The position numbers and the translations under genes are program-made. The notes under the pieces are model-generated. The model was not told the DNA's origin. It worked only from the letters and a program-made list of their open reading frames with translations, and ran no database searches. Shown here piece after piece: positions 24,326 through 36,164 of a stretch of 64,000 nucleotides of DNA. The stretch comes from Euborellia annulipes (Eukaryota > Arthropoda > Insecta > Dermaptera > Anisolabididae), in contig JAKCPI010005696.1 in NCBI GenBank assembly GCA_023213315.1, positions 62,001 through 126,000 of the forward strand, in the 5' to 3' direction. Numbering within the stretch: the stretch's first letter is position 1; every line of letters starts with the position of its first letter.

Positions 24326-24598
24326 CATGGGCGTCCGCAGGGGGGGGGAGGCAACCAGGCACTTGCCCCCCCCCCCTGGAAAATTAAAATGTATAAAACA
24401 AAAAAAAAAATACAAAAAACCTTTCTCAGTATATATCCACCTTGCCGCGGTGAGAAAGCTTTAAATACTAAGAGATGTATAACATTATTAATATCAAAGT
24501 ACGTTTTTTTAACTTATCTGAAAGTGACTTGCCCCCCCCCCTGCATTATCTGAAAGTGACTTGCCCCCCCCCTGCAAAAAATCCTGTGGACGCCCTTG
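24326..24598. mobile_element. hAT-type MITE
   Basis: Inverted ends CATGGGCGTCCGCAGGGG and CCTGTGGACGCCCTTG. The flanking 8-mers are GTTGTGGT (24318-24325) and GCTGTGGT (24599-24606), a target duplication with one mismatch. Inside, a 30-bp piece ending in a C run ('tatctgaaagtgacttgccc') is tandemly repeated near the right end. Same family as 28622-28880. Confidence 0.8.
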
Positions 24599-24606
24599 GC
24601 TGTGGT

Positions 24607-25101
24607 ACGACTATAAAGCAACCTTACTCTAAATGAATAATTTTATTTAAATAACAATTATAAAAAAATTCTCTTCGATTCTTATAGGTATAAACAAGTA
24701 CCTATGTTTATAAACATATAAATTAAAATATTTTGGGCTGGATACTTGAATTCTTTTTTTTCTCTTAGCACCTCCAAAAATAAAATAGATATAACGTTAA
24801 AATAAAATTGTCACTTTTCATAAATACCCTCAAGTAGATTGCCAACAATTGGGGAAGATTATAAATTAAATATTCGATTCATCGCCAAAGTAAAATTTTC
24901 AAATACATAAATGTATTCATATATTTCGCTTGAATTTTTATGACATTTCTCCCCCATTGACTGTCTTCTAATTAAGGGTATTTAATTCTACGTATATAAT
25001 TGCATTTTGGTCTCCACTGTATATTGCACGCAAATTTTCAAATTTTATCATTCTAGAAAACATTATTTTTATTTTTATTTTTCATAATATTTTGAATATA
25101 T

Positions 25102-25137
<36 letters not shown>

Positions 25138-25671
25138 TTAAGAAAATTAAAATAGGGCTTTTGCTAAAAATATTAAATACGTGTAAATGAAGCTTTGCAA
25201 ATAGTCTTCAAATATTTTCAGAAATTATAAGAGCATGTGAATGTTCACGTTAGATTAATATTAAATTGAACAGACATATTATTTTAAAAAAGGGCTTCCT
25301 GTCATTCTGTTATTATAATTGTAACTTTAATGTAAAAATTTTAGAATTGTTTTTAATAGATTCATGTGAAACAAGTTTATCATCCTTCATGTTTACCTAA
25401 TGCCCTTCACAATTTTTAGAGTTAAAAATATTTCAAGGTATGTTAGGGGAGTTCAAAATTTTAGATCAGAGTTTTTATCTCTTAACTAATATAAATTTAT
25501 TATTCTAACAAAATAATGAAATTTAAGGCTTTGCTAAAATATATATATATACAGTACCGACAGAAAATTTGAGGAAAATTACAAAAGAGTTTTATATTAA
25601 ATTATTTAAAAAAATGATTATTTAACTAAAAATTTTGTTTTAATGTGTAACGATTTGGATAACAACCGTTG
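24607..25671. other. No gene seen
   Basis: AT-rich, including an A run at about 25110-25136. No defined repeat or ORF of interest. Confidence 0.4.
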
Positions 25672-25862
25672 TCCCTTGTACTAAGGATGATTCCACCCTT
25701 TGTACTAAGGATGATTCTATTCCTTATACTAAGGATGATTCCACTCTTTGTACTAAGGATGATTCTACCCTTTGTGTTAAGGATGGTTCTGCCCCTTATA
25801 CTAAGGATGATTCCATCCCTTGTACTAAAGATGATTCTACCCCTTATACTAAGGATGATTGG
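25672..25862 (+). repeat. 24-bp minisatellite, about eight units
   Basis: Units of the form 'cccttgtactaaggatgatt' plus four variable bases, 24 bp each, repeated about eight times. Because 24 is a multiple of three, one frame stays open and reads a Leu-Arg-Met-Ile repeat; this is a consequence of the repeat, not a gene. It lies just inside a transposon end that is shared with 7505-7620. Confidence 0.85.
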
Positions 25863-26511
25863 CTACCTACATCTACCTAATCCTGATAATTACCACTCAA
25901 ACATCGAATTTCTTCTACTTAAACAATTTAAATAAATTTTGTGGTTAAAACCAATTTTGGACTGTTTTAAATTTTTGAACAGTGCCCTGGTCAAAATCTA
26001 AAAAAGTGGTTTTTTAACCACCCTGAAGAGGTGACTTCGGATGATGTTTGAATTATTTGCGGCCAGCTGGATTCGAATCCGAGCCGTGTTGGGATTTTAG
26101 ATTCCGTAATCCACATCCAATCCAAGTGGCTAACACTTGCCTCCTCATGCAATTTTACATGTTATTACTTCATTATTATTTTTAAATAAAATTTAGTAGA
26201 AACTTTTGTGGTTCAACCCTAGAAAAATTTAAATGGGGATTTCCATCTCCTGTTATAAAAACAATATAATAATCACTTGTCAAAATCGCTTAGATGGGCT
26301 TTAATAGTGTCATTCATAGTGTATCAAGTGTAAATATCAAAGTACTCTAAGTAAATTTTTCAGTACTAGTATTGCGTACCGTATTTGAGATATTTTCATT
26401 ATAAATAAATTTGGCCCCTATTTTAAAAGTGTGATTAAGATTGCTTTTAATAATACCAATATTTATTCTTTAATATTTGGAAATTGCCACCCTCTTGATA
26501 TATATATAAAT

Positions 26512-27023
26512 TGAGTAGTACCTCGAGATACGAGTGCCCCAAAGTACGTGTTATTTGAGATACGAGCTGTCGAGCAAGCCAAGTTGACATAAGAGCGAAA
26601 ATTTGAGATACGAGCTTGGCATATTTAGCGATTTAAGCTAAATTTTGCATAATTGTGGGATTTCATTCATCGTTTGTTGGCAAATCAGAAAAATAATTTA
26701 AGAAAATTATTTTAAAAAAATAAATAAATATTAAAATTCTTTTAAAAATCAACTTTGCAAACATTTATTTGATATTATCCTGTAAATAAATTGGAATTGC
26801 TTCTTAAAATATTCCTAAATTTTTAAAGAAAAATAAATCACGCTGTTGTTCTATTATGCTGTCATTTATAAATACATTTTTCTTATTCAAAAACACGTAA
26901 CAAAAACAATTTTTGGGGCTGGAACGCATTAATGGCATTTCAATTAATTTCAATGGGGAAAATTGCTTTGAGATACGAGCAAGGTTATGGAATGAATTAA
27001 ACTCGTATCTCGAGGTACCACTG
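26512..27023. mobile_element. Tc1/mariner-type non-autonomous element
   Basis: The right end reads ...CTCGTATCTCGAGGTACCACTG followed by TA; the left end is the decayed inverse (gtagtacctcgagatacgag). 'GAGATACGAGC' repeats occur just inside both ends. The CAGTGGTACCTCGAGATACG end type is characteristic of Tc1/mariner MITEs. No transposase ORF. Confidence 0.7.
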
Positions 27024-27126
27024 TATATATACATATATATATATATATATCATTTGGTATCTAGAAAATATTATTGGCGGTGATCAATGTTAAATAAGAA
27101 AAAATCTTCCAATGAATTGTAATTAA

Positions 27127-27206
27127 TCAATAGAGGAATGAGTGGGCAGCCAGGAAATTAGCAAACTCGGAGCTTCATTTCCTGGCTGTCTGCTCTTTAC
27201 TCTATT
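27127..27206. repeat. Short inverted repeat
   Basis: 'aatagaggaatgagtgggca' and 'gccaggaaat' are mirrored by 'atttcctggctgtctgctc' and 'tactctatt' around a loop of about 20 bp. The 'cagccagga' arm is shared with the hammerhead-bearing element at 62213-62313. Confidence 0.5.
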
Positions 27207-28298
27207 ATCAACAGCCACTTTACAACTTCACATCTTAATGTATTTTCTATAAAGATTTTTTCTCTACAAAATATGTCATTCAAATCCCTCATTTTTGAAT
27301 CATTTCGGAATGTCATTGCTGTATTATACATTTCAAAAATACTATATATATATATATTTGGAAGTTAGTATATATTTAAAAATCTAGTGTAGTTTTAGAA
27401 ATTATTTGTGTTTTGTGTTAAGAAAGATCGCCTTTATATGATTAACTATCTAGTTTAGCATTCTATCATTTTTTTTTTAATATTACACCTTTATTAAATA
27501 GAATTTTTACAATTATTGTCATAATTAAATATATTGAACTAGAAAGAAAATATATTTTCTTTCTATATATAAGTGTTTAAAATACAATCTATTTAAGATA
27601 TATTCAATTTTAATTTTAAAATAATTAATGAAAAAATTGCTTAAACTATGATTAGTCTTTATTATATTATATATTAAATAAGTTGATGAAAATAAGAATA
27701 TTATAAAAATATATAAATTTATAATGGCATTATTAGAATGCAATGTAATAATTTTCAAGAGGGTTATGAATGGCATAAGAATTAATTTGGGAATAAATTT
27801 TGAACTCCTCCCTTGAAAATATAATATATTAATTTGGGAAAAATGTTAATTTAAAAATAAATATATATTCACTACGAATTTATAATTTAAAAAATTTAAT
27901 TGAAATATTTTAAATTGTCTTCTAAAACAAAACAAAAAAAAAAGAAAAGCAATAGCTTATTATTAATTATTTCGGAATTTTATCATTTTACACTTATTTT
28001 ATGTCAATAAAAACAAATTTTAATTTTTGTTGCATGATTTTAAATTTGTTAAAAGTATTATTTAAAAAAGAAAAGAAATATTTTAATTACTTTACCAAAA
28101 ATCAATTCTTACAGTGTTTATAAACATGTATTAATAAAAAATATTTGTTTGTAACCAACTTTAATGCTTTTTTTTTTAGTAATTCATTAAGAGTTTAATT
28201 TAATCCAAATCCATTTTTATTAATGATTATCCTATCAAGAATTAGATAGACATACCAAAAAGAAAGAGCGTTACATACATATACATTTTAATTTTATT
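27207..28298. other. No gene seen
   Basis: Very AT-rich intergenic DNA. No defined repeat and no credible ORF. Confidence 0.4.
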
Positions 28299-28973
28299 TA
28301 AAAAATTTCTATTAAAAATATGGTCTATGTATCAGGAGAATAGAATAATAGAGGAGTGTCTTGGCGCCAAATAATTAATAACCTCCTCTCTGTTTTTAAT
28401 CTCCGGGTAGAATTGAAAATATATTATCATTGGATTTGTATAGAAAATCTTTATAATATAATAAAATAATTGAGTTGTGCTGCACTCTTGTGGAGACTCT
28501 TGAAATTATAGATATAATTCTAAACATCTCCACAAGGTCGCAGCACAAATCAGCCTAAGAAATTATATTTCAATGATAATATATTTTCAATTCAACCCGG
28601 AGATTAAAAACAGAGAGGAGGCAAGGGCGTTCGCAGGATTTTTTTGCAGGGGGGGGGCACGTCACTTCCAGATAAGTTAAAAAAAATGTACTTTGATATT
28701 AATAATGTTTTACATCTCTTAGTATTTAAAGCTTTCTCACCGCGGCAGGGTGGATGTATACTGAGAAATGTTTTTTGTATTTTTTTTTTTTTTTGTTTTA
28801 TACATTTTTTTGTATCATTTTAATTTTCCAGGGGGGGGGGGGCAAGTGCCTGGTTGCCCCCCCCCCTGCGGCCGCCCATGAGAGGAGGTTATTAATTTTT
28901 TGGCTCCAAGATAGTCCTCTACTATTCTATTCTCCTGATACATAGGCTATATTTTTTAATAGAAATTTTTTAA
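28299..28973. mobile_element. Foldback element, GAGGAGTGTC family, copy 1
   Basis: Palindromic element whose arms contain 'tatcaggagaatagaataat', 'gaggagtgtcttggcgcca' and 'taatctccgggtagaattg', with the inverse at the right end. The inner arms carry 'tgtgctgcactcttgtggag' and 'ctccacaaggtcgcagcaca'. The right arm is interrupted by the hAT-type MITE at 28622-28880. Other copies: 32749-33351, 35895-36158, and one broken by two insertions around 31.6-32.4 kb. Confidence 0.75.
28622..28880. mobile_element. hAT-type MITE nested in foldback copy 1
   Basis: 259 bp with ends CAAGGGCGTTCGCAGG and GCGGCCGCCCATG. Perfect 8-bp target duplication AGAGGAGG (28614-28621 and 28881-28888). It is the inverted-orientation sister of 24326-24598 and shares the interior 'ctttctcaccgcggcagg'. 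Long G and C runs sit just inside each terminus. Confidence 0.9.
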
Positions 28974-29002
28974 ACAAAAGTAAAACGAATCAATAATATC
29001 AA

Positions 29003-30636
29003 TTTTAGTTTTTTCTTATTTTATAAAAAAAAAAAAAAAACGAGGGAGCTCCAGCTCGGTCATTCCGGCACTAATAATTATTTATTAATAATCACATTTG
29101 GTATAGTCTATAGTCAAAATACATTTCAAAAAAAAAAAAAAAAAAAGTGCAGGAGTTGGATTTGAACTCGCAAAATTCAGATAAGTGAGGATAGGAAAAA
29201 AAAAATGTTGACCACTTTAACCACTCAGCCATCTCCTTGTTAATCAAAATTAAGAAAATTAGATCATATAAAAAACATTAAATGAAAGAGAAATTAAAAA
29301 ATTTTAATATTGTACATATGATATATCATTTTTTATTAGATTTTATGCTGATTAATAATTTATAATTAAAATGTCAATAACATGAATAGTTTTCAAAATA
29401 TTCAATGGGTAAACGTCACATTGTGAATGCCTTAATGTAATTAAACCAAAAACTCTATATAACATATGATACATGTTATTAGTTCTTGAATTTCTCCTGA
29501 TTTCAAATAACTAAACATCTTTTAATTATATGATCTAATTTTAGAGATATTGATGATCAAAGTTATGCCTACTTTGGGCCTAACGGCTTGATCACCCAAT
29601 TCCATATTATCGAAAAAGCTTATTTAGCATTGTCTGATTAAAACAAAATTTTTACCAGAGATTTATAATTAAAAAATGAGTGTTTTTCTAAAGTTTCATT
29701 GAGATTGGTAAAGAAATAAATAAAATATTGACTATTTTGTAAATTGAGTTTTAGAATTCGCGATCCCGGATTGGTAAAGAGAGCCGTCTATGAACCGGGT
29801 CTAGGCTTGAATCTGAGATCCCAATTCTAAAACTAAATTTACAAAATAGTCAATATTTTATTTATTTCTTTACCAATCTCAATGAAACTTTAGAAAAAAA
29901 CTCATTTTTTAATTATAAATCTCTGGTAAAAATTTGGTTTTAATCAGACAATGGTAAATAAGTTTTTTCGATAATATAGAAAATTGAGTGTTGATGTCAT
30001 TAAGGCCGAAAATAGCTCGAAAAATAGTCTTAACTTTGATCGCCAATAACTCCCAAATTAGATCATATAATTAAACGATGTTTAGTTATTTGAAATCAGG
30101 AGAAATTCAAGAACTAATAACATGTATCATATGTTATATAGAGTTTTTGGTTTAATTACATTAAGGCATTTAATATCTGACGTTTCCCCATTGAATAATT
30201 TGAAAACTATCCATCCTTTGGAAATTTTGATTATAAATTATTAATCTGCATAAAAACTAATAAAAAATGATATATCATATGTACAATATTAAAATTTTTT
30301 TAATTCCTCATTCATTCAATGTTCCTTATATGGCCTTATTTTTTTGATTTCGAAAAACAAAGAGATGGCTGAGTGGTTAAAGTGGTCAGCATTTTTTTTT
30401 TCCTATCCTCACTTATACCAAATTTTGCGAGTTCAAATCCATCTCCTGCACTTTTTTTTTTTTTTTGAAATATTGTATATAATTTAGAAAATATAACATT
30501 TTTAACTATATATTTACATTTTTGACTATAGACAAACAAATGCAATTATTAATAAATAATTATTAGTGCCGGAATGACCGAGCTGGAGCTCGCTCGTTTT
30601 TTTTTTTTTTTTTTATAAAATAAGAAAAAACTAAAA
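29003..30636. mobile_element. Large palindromic element, copy 1 (arms about 770 bp)
   Basis: The outer ends read 'ttttagttttttcttatttt', an A run and 'ctccagctcggtcattccgg', with the inverse at the right. Arms are nearly identical for hundreds of bases and meet around a short unique centre (about 29757-29825, 'cgatcccggattggtaaaga'). Each arm contains a tRNA-Ser/Leu-like module (29145-29240 minus, 30360-30455 plus). No ORF of note. The element is repeated in inverted orientation at 33823-35621. Confidence 0.75.
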
Positions 30637-31412
30637 TAGTAATTCACCTCACAAAAAATCGGAGTATCCCAAAAACAAAACCTAGCTTAATTTCGCATTG
30701 ATACTTAAATTTTGAAATAAATCAGAGCAAATTATTGAGAAAAACTAAAAGGCCCTACTTCAGTAAGTACTAGTACTCAAAGCCTTCCAAAAACGATAGT
30801 AATTCCTTTTGTTTACCGGTAAAAGTATATAGGGTTCGTCCACATATTACATAACGCCTTTTTTGACGATTTTCTAGCCTCCCCCATGTCACAATTATTC
30901 ACATACAAACAAACCCCACTTCAAATATTATGTCATAACATAGAACTACTCCCCCCCCCCCTTGTTTATCATTTGTGAATAAATAAATTTTTTTTTTTAG
31001 TACTCATATAATCGCTCTATTTTTCCCTGTTGTAAAAATCATTTGACCTTTTTTTTTCAAAAATTTTTATAAATTCAACTTAACGCTTAAAGATATCCCC
31101 GGGTACCCCATGTCATAATTAGTAACCTTTTATCCAGACCCCCCCCCCCCTAACGCGTTACGTAATATGTTGACTACTCAATTTTAATATTTAAAATATG
31201 AAAGAAATTGCCAAAGGAAATTTTGAAAAAATTGAAAAAATCTAAGTAAGTACACCAGTAAAGTACTAGTACTCAAAGTTTCCCAAAGATGAGACCTAGC
31301 GTAATTTGTTTTGCTTAAGGAAAATAGTATATATTTAAAATTTGAAACAAAACGCAAAAGGCAATTTTGAGAAAATCTAAAGAATATACATTGTTCGTTT
31401 AATAGTATTTAG

Positions 31413-31597
31413 CAGCGGTTCCCAACCCGTGGGCCGCGGCTTACTTGTGGGACGCGGGATGATTGAAACTGGGCCGCGGATGTCTAAGTAATGATAAAAA
31501 TTTTATACAGTATATATAGGCTATATATATACACTGGGCCTCAGTGTTTTTTTACGGAAAAAGTGGGCCGCGCTCCAAAAAAGGTTTAAAACCGCTG
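31413..31597. mobile_element. hAT-type MITE
   Basis: Inverted ends CAGCGGTTCCCAACC and GGTTTAAAACCGCTG, with 'gtgggccgcg' motifs inside both ends. Flanking 8-mers are GTATTTAG and GTATATAG (one mismatch). This end sequence is a common hAT type. Confidence 0.8.
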
Positions 31598-31684
31598 GTA
31601 TATAGTATTAGATATTGGTAATCCTCATAAGTTTTAATTTTATTTTAATAAATTTGTATTAAATAAAACATATGGTCTTTGTAA

Positions 31685-31938
31685 CAAGGGGGGGGGGGTA
31701 ATTATTCCCCTTTCCCGCGAGATTTGAGAAAAATATTTTTTTCGGAATAAAATTTTATTTTTAATGTAAAATTTTAAAAATCAATACCAAAAAATTTGAT
31801 TTGTATATATATTATATATATTCTAGTAAGCAAGTACAGAATTCACCGTAAATTACCGAAAGTAAGAAAAAATTGTGTGCTGTGCAACCAGTCACACCAG
31901 ATCCCCCCCCCGGAGAAACTCCTCTGAATCCCCCCTTG
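31685..31938. mobile_element. hAT-type MITE nested in a foldback copy
   Basis: 254 bp between perfect duplications CTTTGTAA (31677-31684, 31939-31946). Left end CAAGGGGGG run, right end CTCTGAATCCCCCCTTG. The interior holds 'attgtgtgctgtgcaaccag', which is the hairpin end of family A. Same family as 41847-42118. The surrounding sequence, once the insert is removed, reads as the GAGGAGTGTC foldback family. Confidence 0.85.
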
Positions 31939-31992
31939 CTTTGTAACAGGAGAGAATAGTAGAGGAGTGTCTTGACGCCAAAAGTTAATAAC

Positions 31993-32384
31993 TAGGGTCC
32001 GACCGAAACAAGATTTTCAGCCGAAACCGAAACCGAATATTCGGCCTCAACCTTAGTTTCGGCCGAAACCGTAACCGAAACCGAAACTTGTATTTCCTAT
32101 AAAAATTTTTTTCATTTTACCTTTTTTTTTTTTTGAATTTTTTTCCCTCCCGTGAAAATCATTTTACCTTTTTTTAGAGAGACTAAATTTTTTTCTCCCT
32201 CAAGTGCAAATTATTTGACCTTTTTTTTTTTTGCATGCGAGTCTCATCCCATTTTTTCAGACTCTGGTTTGCCGCCAAAGGTTCGGCCACTTTTTGGCCG
32301 AAACCGAAACTACGGCCGAAACCATGATTTTTGGCCGAAACTGGCCGAAACCGTAACCGAAACCGAATATTCGGTCGGTTCCTA
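31993..32384. mobile_element. hAT-type MITE with CCGAAACCGAAA motifs, nested in the same foldback copy
   Basis: 392 bp between perfect duplications TTAATAAC (31985-31992, 32385-32392). Ends TAGGGTCCGACCGAAAC and inverse 'tattcggtcggttccta'. Sub-terminal arrays of 'cgaaaccgaaaccgaa' occur near both ends. A minus- or plus-strand ORF across it reads only these repeats. Confidence 0.85.
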
Positions 32385-32431
32385 TTAATAACATTAATAG
32401 AAAGAGAAAGAAATAATGGTTATAAAGAGAT

Positions 32432-32611
32432 GTATGAATGTCATGACACGTGTTTTAAATTAAATCAAAAAAAAAAAAATAAATAAATAAATAATTTATA
32501 ATTTCAAATGACAGTTGATGCTGATCCTCTGTGTTGGCGTTTGTTCATTATTGTGTGACGTCACAGCGAGGCGATCCAAGCCAGACGCTCTCTCACACAG
32601 ACACATATACA
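32432..32611 (+). repeat. Direct repeat unit 1 with palindromic TGACGTCA
   Basis: From 'atgaatgtcatgacacgtg' through 'gctgatcctctgtgttggcg' to 'ctctctcacacagacacata'. It is repeated in direct orientation at 35737-35893 with few differences. TGACGTCA (32556-32563) is a perfect CREB/ATF-type site, and it is conserved in both units. Confidence 0.7.
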
Positions 32612-32748
32612 GTAATAAATAAGAGATTATTTTATATTATTATCGTTCAGGCGACGAATTTCGTTATTATAATAGTAATTTGTGGAATAATTGACCTTGA
32701 AATCTTGTATTTAATTTAGGATTTAACATCTTTTTAATGTGTTATTTT

Positions 32749-33351
32749 ATTGATATTCTTGATTCGATTTAATTTTCTTTAAAAAAATTCTATTAAAAAT
32801 ATGGCCAATGTATCAGGAGAATAGAATAATAGAGGAGTGTCTTGGCGCCAAATAATTAATAACCTCCTTTCTGTTTTTAATCTCCGGGTAGAATTGAAAA
32901 TATATTATCATTGGATTTGTATAGAAAATCTTTATAATAGAATAAAATAGTTGATTTGTGCTGCACTCTTGTGGAGACTCTTGAAATTATACATATAATT
33001 CTAAACATCTCCACAGGGTCGCAGCACAAATTAGCCAGAGAAATCCTCCTGTATTCGTTCAGTGCTGCGACCCTGTGGAGATGTGTAGAATTATAAGTAT
33101 TTTAATATCTCCACAAGAGTGCAGCACAAATCAATTATTTTATTCTATTATAAAGATTTTCTATACAAAATATAATTTTACAATTCCAATGATAATATTT
33201 TTCAATACTACCCGGAGATTAAAAACAGAGAGGAGGTTATTAATTTTTTGGCGCCAAGACACTCCTCTACTATTCTATTCTCCTGATACAGAGGCTATAT
33301 TTTTTAATAGAAATTTTTTAAAGAAAAGTAAAACGAATCAAGAATATCAAT
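32749..33351. mobile_element. Foldback element, GAGGAGTGTC family, copy 2 (most intact)
   Basis: Uninterrupted palindrome of about 600 bp with arms reaching from 'ttgatattcttgattcg' on the left to its inverse on the right. The centre (about 33040-33070) is flanked by 'tgtggagatg' and 'catctccaca' arms. No ORF beyond chance. Confidence 0.8.
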
Positions 33352-33409
33352 AATAATTATAAATAAGAAATTATATATAATATTTAAGATATTATATATA
33401 TATCGGGTA

Positions 33410-33480
33410 GGTAAGGGCACTCCCTGGGGCACACTGAGCGCAAATCGGTGGATCCGTGGTTCGACTTCCGGCGGCGCCCC
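33410..33480 (+). mobile_element. tRNA-like SINE head
   Basis: 'ggtaagggcactcc', then 'ggatccgtggttcgacttcc' and 'ggcggcgcc' follow the same order as the minus-strand copy at 9074-9145. The upstream flank 'aattatatataatatttaag' is shared too, so the two copies belong to one longer repeat. Confidence 0.55.
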
Positions 33481-33822
33481 CTTACATCTTTTTTCGGGTA
33501 CATGAAGTAATATCTAATTCCACGTCCACGTGACGAAATCGATCGCCAATGGCAACAGAAATAGAGCAATATATTCAACGTATAATATCTAATTATATAA
33601 ATAATAATTATATATTAATAACATTTGTTATATCCACAAATTACTATCAGAATACGGAAAAACAAAATTCGTAGCGCCGGAACCATCTTAAAAATTTTTT
33701 ATTTTATAAAGAAGAATTACTATCGTTTTTGGAAGGCTTTGAGTACTAGTACTTACTGAAGTAGGGCCTACTTTTAGTTTTTCCTCAATAATTTGCTCTG
33801 ATTTATTTCAAAATTTAAGTAT

Positions 33823-35621
33823 CAATGCGAAATTAAGCTAGGTTTTGTTTTTGGGATACTCCGATTTTTTTGTGAGGTGAATTACTATTTTAGTTTTTTC
33901 TTATTTTATAAAAAAAAAAAAAAAACGAGCGAGCTCCAGCTCGGTCATTCCGGCACTAATAATTATTTATTAATAATTGCATTTGTTTGTCTATAGTCAA
34001 AAATGTAAATATATAGTTAAAAATGTTATATTTTCTAAATTATATACAATATTTCAAAAAAAAAAAAAAAGTGCAGGAGTTGGATTTGAACTCGCAAAAT
34101 TTAGATAAAGTGAGGATAGGAAAAAAAAAATGTTGACCACTTTAACCACTCAGCCATCTCTTTGTTTTTCGAAATTAAAAAAATAAGGCCATATAAGGAA
34201 CATTGAATGAATGAGGAATTAAAAAAATTTTAATATTGTACATATGATATATCATTTTTTATTAGTTTTTATGCAGATTAATAATTTATAATCAAAATTT
34301 CCAAAGGATGGATAGTTTTCAAATTATTCAATGGGGAAACGTCAGATATTAAATGCCTTAATGTAATTAAACCAAAAACTCTATATAACATATGATACAT
34401 GTTATTAGTTCTTGAATTTCTCCTGATTTCAAATAACTAAACATCTTTTAATTATATGATCTAATTTGGGAGTTATTGGCGATCAAAGTTAAGACTATTT
34501 TTCGAGCTATTTTCGACCTTAATGACATCAACATTCAATTTTCTATATTATCGAAAAAACTTATTTACCACTGTCTGATTAAAACCAAATTTTTACCAGA
34601 GATTTATAATTAAAAAATGAGTTTTTTTCTAAAGTTTCATTGAGATTGGTAAAGAAATAAATAAAATATTGACTATTTTGTAAATTGAGTTTTAGAATTG
34701 GGATCTCAGATTCAAGCCTAGACCCGGTTCATAGACGGCTCTCTTTACCAATCCGGGATCGCGAATTCTAAAACTCAATTTACAAAATAGTCAATATTTT
34801 ATTTATTTCTTTACCAATCTCAATGAAACTTTAGAAAAACACTCATTTTTTAATTATAAATCTCTGGTAAAAATTTTGTTTTAATCAGACAATGCTAAAT
34901 AAGCTTTTTCGATAATATGGAATTGGGTGATCAAGCCGTTAGGCCCAAAGTAGGCATAACTTTGATCATCAATATCTCTAAAATTAGATCATATAATTAA
35001 AAGATGTTTAGTTATTTGAAATCAGGAGAAATTCAAGAACTAATAACATGTATCATATGTTATATAGAGTTTTTGGTTTAATTACATTAAGGCATTCACA
35101 ATGTGACGTTTACCCATTGAATATTTTGAAAACTATTCATGTTATTGACATTTTAATTATAAATTATTAATCAGCATAAAATCTAATAAAAAATGATATA
35201 TCATATGTACAATATTAAAATTTTTTAATTTCTCTTTCATTTAATGTTTTTTATATGATCTAATTTTCTTATTTGTGATTAACAAGGAGATGGCTGAGTG
35301 GTTAAAGTGGTCAACATGTTTTTTTCCTATCCTCACTTATCTGAATTTTGCGAGTTCAAATCCAACTCCTGCACTTTTTTTTTTTTTTAAATATTGTATA
35401 TAATTTAGAAAATATAACATTTTTAACTATATATTTACATTTTTGACTAAAGACTATAACAAATGCAATTATTAATAAATAATTATTAGTGCCGGAATGA
35501 CCGAGCTGGAGCTCGGTCGTTTTTTTTTTTTTTATAAAATAAGAAAAAACTAAAATAGTAATTCACCTCACAAAAAATCGGAGTATCCCACAAATAAAAC
35601 CTAGCTTAATTTCGCATCGGT
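33823..35621. mobile_element. Large palindromic element, copy 2 (arms about 870 bp)
   Basis: Same element as 29003-30636 in inverted orientation, with longer matching ends ('ttaagctaggttttg' left, inverse right). The centre near 34700-34755 contains 'agacccggttcatagacggc'. Two tRNA-Ser/Leu-like modules: 34073-34170 (minus) and 35286-35385 (plus). Copies 1 and 2, together with the shared flanks 30637-30797 and 33712-33822, form a 1.8-kb inverted repeat around a 2.9-kb spacer. Confidence 0.75.
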
Positions 35622-35736
35622 AAAATTTTAAAAATCAATACTTAAAAATCTGATAAGTATAGTATGCACCTTTAAATTACCGAAAGTAAGAAAAAATTGT
35701 GTGCTGTGTGTGTGTGTGTATAAAGATATGTTTGAA

Positions 35737-35893
35737 TGTCACGTGTTTTAAATTAAATAAAAAAAAAAAAAATTAATTTTTAATTTCAAATGACAGTTAA
35801 TGCTGATCCTCTGTGTTGGCGTGTGTTCATTATTGAGTGACGTCACAGCAAGGCGATCCAAGCCAGACGCTCTCTCACACAGACACATATACA
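35737..35893 (+). repeat. Direct repeat unit 2 with palindromic TGACGTCA
   Basis: Counterpart of 32432-32611. TGACGTCA is at 35838-35845. It is preceded by a short (TG)n run at about 35701-35718. Confidence 0.7.
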
Positions 35894-35894
35894 G

Positions 35895-36158
35895 AAAAAT
35901 TTCCATTAGAAATATGGCCAATGTATCAGGAGAATATAATAGTAGAGGAGTGTCTTGGCTCCAAAAGTTAATAACCTCCTCTCTGTTTTTGATCTATGGG
36001 TAGATTTTAAAATAATTATCATTGGATAAACAAAATATAATTTATATTAATAATTTTAAAATCTACCCGGAGATCAAAAACAGGGAGTAGATTATTAACT
36101 TTTGGCGCCAAGACACTCCTCTACTATTCTATTCTTCTGATATGTAGGCCATATTTTT
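35895..36158. mobile_element. Foldback element, GAGGAGTGTC family, copy 3 (short)
   Basis: Arms 'aatatggccaatgtatcagg' and 'gaggagtgtcttggctcca' with the inverse at 36090-36158. The inner 'gtgctgcactc' arms of the other copies are deleted. Confidence 0.75.
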
Positions 36159-36164
36159 TTCTCA

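Noticed and set aside
25669..25935. 88-codon ORF with Leu-Arg-Met-Ile repeats
   Set aside because: Direct consequence of a 24-bp tandem repeat; no start context or neighbours that suggest a gene.
35286..35385. tRNA-Ser/Leu gene candidate (also 29145, 30360, 34073)
   Set aside because: A and B box-like parts are present, but the anticodon arm is replaced by a T-rich stretch and the acceptor stem is short. It recurs in palindromic repeats, so it is tRNA-derived repeat sequence.
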